Both the position numbers and the translations under genes were made by a program. Positions 4,562 to 6,836 of a DNA stretch of 6,836 nt are shown in pieces (positions within the stretch are counted from its first letter, which is position 1; each line of letters begins with the position of its first letter). The DNA is from Verrucomicrobiales bacterium (GTDB lineage: Bacteria > Verrucomicrobiota > Verrucomicrobiia > Verrucomicrobiales > Akkermansiaceae): assembly GCA_002729295.1 (NCBI GenBank), contig PBTU01000024.1:9109-15944 (forward strand), in the 5' to 3' direction. The notes beneath the pieces were generated by a model. The model was not told where the DNA came from and did no database searches. It saw only the letters and a program-made list of their open reading frames with translations.

Positions 4562-6836
4562 GTGAGGGTGACTTATCCAGATCTGCCGGTTGCGCGCCGG
4601 CGGGATGAGATTCTTGCGGCGATGCGTTCGTCGCAGGTGGTCGTGGTGGTGGGTGAGACGGGCTCAGGAAAGACGACGCAGTTGCCAAAGATGGCGATTG
4701 AGCTTTCGCGGGAATTGGGGCTGGAAGGGCGGATTGGATGCACCCAGCCGCGAAGGCTGGCGGCGACCTCGGTGGCACGACGGGTTGCGGAGGAGTTGAA
4801 AGTCGAGGTGGGAAAGGAAGTCGGTTGGCAGGTGCGCTTTACCGAGGTTTGCTCGAGGGAGACGCGAGTGAAGTTTATGACGGATGGGATTCTTCTGGCG
4901 GAGACGCAGGGAGATCGTTCGCTGAAGCAGTATGATGCCATCATTATTGATGAGGCCCACGAACGGTCCTTGAATATTGATTTTTTGTTGGGGTATTTGA
5001 AAAAGCTGGTGACGAAGCGGAAGGATCTTCGCGTAGTGATTTCGTCGGCGACTCTGGATGCGGGGCGCTTTGCGGAGTTTTTCGGAAATTGTCCGGTGGT
5101 GGAAGTGGAAGGTCGGACTTTTCCGGTGGAGGATATTTTTCTGCCGGAGTGGGAAGGTGGGGAGAGATTGCGTGAACATGTCTTGCGCGGCGTGGAGTTT
5201 GTGACCGATCTGGATTCGGAGGGCGATGTCTTGGTTTTTCTCCCCGGGGAGAGGGAGATTCGGGAGTGCGCCGAGATGGTGCAGGGGCGGGGCTTTCCCA
5301 ATACCGAGGCGGTGCCAGTTTTCGCCAGGCTGTCCTTGAAGGATCAGGAGAAGGTCTTTCGACCGAGTGGAAAGCGGCGAATATTTATGGCGACGAATGT
5401 CGCGGAGACTTCGTTGACCATTCCGGGGGTCGTGAGTGTCGTCGATAGCGGGCAGGCACGGGTGAGTCGATTTAGTCCGCAGCGGCAGGTGCAGAGTTTG
5501 CAGATTGAGATGATTTCGCAGGCGAGTGCGCGGCAGAGACGTGGTCGATGCGGAAGGGTGCGCGAGGGAATTTGCGTGAAGCTTTATGATGAAGAAACGC
5601 AGGCGAGTGCGCCGGAGTTTACCGATCCGGAGATTCGGCGGAGTGCGCTTTCGGGGGTGATCCTGCGGATGCTTTCGCTTGGGCTGGGTGATGTCCGGGA
5701 GTTCCCGTTTATCGATCCTCCAGGCCCGCGGGCGGTCAATGAGGGTTGGAAGACGCTTGAGGAAGTGGGCGCGGTGGCGAAGCGGGATCAGTCGAAGCTG
5801 ACGGAGACCGGATGGCGTCTGGCTAAGTTGCCCCTGGATCCGCGATTGGGGCGGATGTTGATTGAGAGCGAGCGACGGGGAGTTTTCGAAGAGGTGCTCA
5901 TTATTGTCTCGGGCCTGTCGGCGATGGATGTGCGGGAGCGGCCGCAGGGGAAGGAAGAAAAGGCGGATGAAGCGCAGCGTAAGTTTCTCGATGAACGGTC
6001 GGACTTCGGGGTCTATTTGATTCTTTGGAAATGCATCGGGGAGTTTCGAGATGACAAGGGGAAGATGCGCTCGAATCAGATGCGTAAATGGTGTGAGAAG
6101 AATTTCATTAGCTTTCGTCGGGTGCGCGAGTGGTTGGGGGTTTACTCGGAATTGCGTCGGTCGTTTCGCAAGAAGGATGGTGAGGCGAAGGAAGTCTCAA
6201 CACCGGCGGATGTTTATGCGGAGGTGCATAAGTCGATCTTGTCCGGAGTGCCGCGGCAGGTGGGGGTTTGGGATAAGGAAAAGCGGCATTACCACGGAGT
6301 GTCGAATCGACAGTTCGCGGTTTTTCCAGGCTCCGGTCTTTTTAAGCAAAAGCGGGCGCTCTGGGTTCTGGGATTTGAATTGGTGGAGACTTCGCGGTTG
6401 TGGGCGCGGAAGCTCGCGGAGATCGATCCGAAGTGGGTTGAGGAAGTGGTGCCGCATTTGTGTCGCAGCAAATTTCACTCGCCGTATTGGGATGATCAAC
6501 AAGGTGCGGTATATGGATTGGAAGATGTCATCTTGGGCGGTTTGTCTGTGGTGGAAGGGCGGCGGGTTTTCTTTGGTCGGGTGAATCCCAAGGCGGCTTT
6601 CGAGGTCTTTGTGCGGGAGGCTTTGGTGGAAGGAAAGCTTCGGGGAACGAATCCGGTGCTGCAAAATTTGCACTGGCTGAAGGGCGTGATTTTTCGGGGG
6701 GAGCGAAAGCTGCGGCGGGTCGGGTATTTGTGGGATGAGGTGGCGGCGTATGATTTCTTTTTCGAGCGGATGCCGGTGGAGATTAATACCTCGAAGGCCT
6801 TTTACGATCTCACCAAAGACCCGGAGGAAATGGGGA
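4562..6836 (+). CDS. hrpA: ATP-dependent RNA helicase HrpA, DEAH-box (3' truncated by window)
   Basis: The frame stays open for 758 codons to the window edge. With GTG 4562 as residue 1, it shows Walker A GETGSGKT (31-38), TQPRR (61-65), TDG (107-109), DEAH (130-133, followed by ERSLNIDFLLGYLK as in E. coli HrpA), SAT (162-164), TNVAETSLTIPG (278-289) and motif VI QRRGRCGR (325-332). The winged-helix/ratchet region and an OB-fold region with FPGSGLF near residue 588 follow. HrpA unwinds RNA 3' to 5' using ATP and has been linked to mRNA processing and, more recently, stalled ribosomes. E. coli HrpA is about 1300 residues, so the C-terminal 40 percent lies beyond the window. The start is uncertain: GTG 4562 and GTG 4568 both sit just before the conserved TYPDLPV, neither has a Shine-Dalgarno, and the approximately 80-residue leader seen in E. 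coli is missing. Third positions are strongly biased to G (gcg, ttg, cgg, gtg), unlike the PEP-CTERM gene. Confidence 0.93.
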   Translation, partial: MRVTYPDLPVARRRDEILAAMRSSQVVVVVGETGSGKTTQLPKMAIELSRELGLEGRIGCTQPRRLAATSVARRVAEELKVEVGKEVGWQVRFTEVCSRETRVKFMTDGILLAETQGDRSLKQYDAIIIDEAHERSLNIDFLLGYLKKLVTKRKDLRVVISSATLDAGRFAEFFGNCPVVEVEGRTFPVEDIFLPEWEGGERLREHVLRGVEFVTDLDSEGDVLVFLPGEREIRECAEMVQGRGFPNTEAVPVFARLSLKDQEKVFRPSGKRRIFMATNVAETSLTIPGVVSVVDSGQARVSRFSPQRQVQSLQIEMISQASARQRRGRCGRVREGICVKLYDEETQASAPEFTDPEIRRSALSGVILRMLSLGLGDVREFPFIDPPGPRAVNEGWKTLEEVGAVAKRDQSKLTETGWRLAKLPLDPRLGRMLIESERRGVFEEVLIIVSGLSAMDVRERPQGKEEKADEAQRKFLDERSDFGVYLILWKCIGEFRDDKGKMRSNQMRKWCEKNFISFRRVREWLGVYSELRRSFRKKDGEAKEVSTPADVYAEVHKSILSGVPRQVGVWDKEKRHYHGVSNRQFAVFPGSGLFKQKRALWVLGFELVETSRLWARKLAEIDPKWVEEVVPHLCRSKFHSPYWDDQQGAVYGLEDVILGGLSVVEGRRVFFGRVNPKAAFEVFVREALVEGKLRGTNPVLQNLHWLKGVIFRGERKLRRVGYLWDEVAAYDFFFERMPVEINTSKAFYDLTKDPEEMG

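Noticed and set aside
4573..5301. 242-codon minus-strand open frame
   Set aside because: It is antisense to the helicase motor domain; low-complexity Ser/Arg/Thr composition typical of a shadow frame.
6051..6673. Open frames of 177 (plus) and 158 (minus) codons near the right end
   Set aside because: Arg/Cys/Trp-rich and His/Pro-rich shadows of the HrpA reading frame, which is continuous through this region.

Overview
The window most resembles a free-living Verrucomicrobiota genome. Pointers are a PEP-CTERM cargo protein with the short RRRK tail common in that phylum, a membrane-anchored FG-GAP/ASPIC-UnbV (CRTAC-type) protein, a truncated secreted-protein end with an 'RQFLRLRIEEN'-type tail, and start codons without a clear Shine-Dalgarno sequence. 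The assignment is an inference from gene content; no rRNA or marker gene is present.

Layout: (1) 1-105, plus strand, the last 34 codons of a secreted-type protein. (2) 109-3174, minus strand, one continuous reading frame interrupted only by a single in-frame TGA at 1258-1260. An ordinary gene caller would report two genes (1258-3174 and 109-1236). They share the same frame, no indel is needed, and together they make one complete protein: N-terminal membrane anchor, NTF2-like segment, FG-GAP beta-propeller repeats, ASPIC/UnbV domain and thioredoxin-like domain with WCAAC. Right after the TGA the mRNA folds into a perfect 6-bp hairpin with a GGUC tetraloop, 17 nt from the UGA. That is the layout of a bacterial SECIS element, and the loop is the one I recall from E. 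coli fdhF. The best reading is a selenoprotein of 1021 residues with Sec at position 639. This is the main discovery of the window. (3) 3175-3305, a 131-bp divergent intergenic region. (4) 3306-4118, plus strand, a 270-residue PEP-CTERM sorted exoprotein, closed by a strong intrinsic terminator at 4136-4172. (5) 4173-4561, intergenic, holding a 56-codon minus-strand open stretch (4290-4460) that looks like the orphaned C-terminal end of a lost gene. (6) 4562 to the window end, plus strand, the N-terminal 758 codons of an HrpA-type DEAH-box RNA helicase.

The genes do not form one operon. The putative selenoprotein and the PEP-CTERM protein are divergent and both are predicted to be exported. 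HrpA is an unrelated housekeeping-type RNA helicase behind a terminator. I see no tRNA, rRNA, insertion sequence, CRISPR array or attachment site. No selenium-pathway gene (selA/B/C/D) lies in the window, so the selenoprotein call rests on reading-frame continuity, domain completeness and the hairpin.
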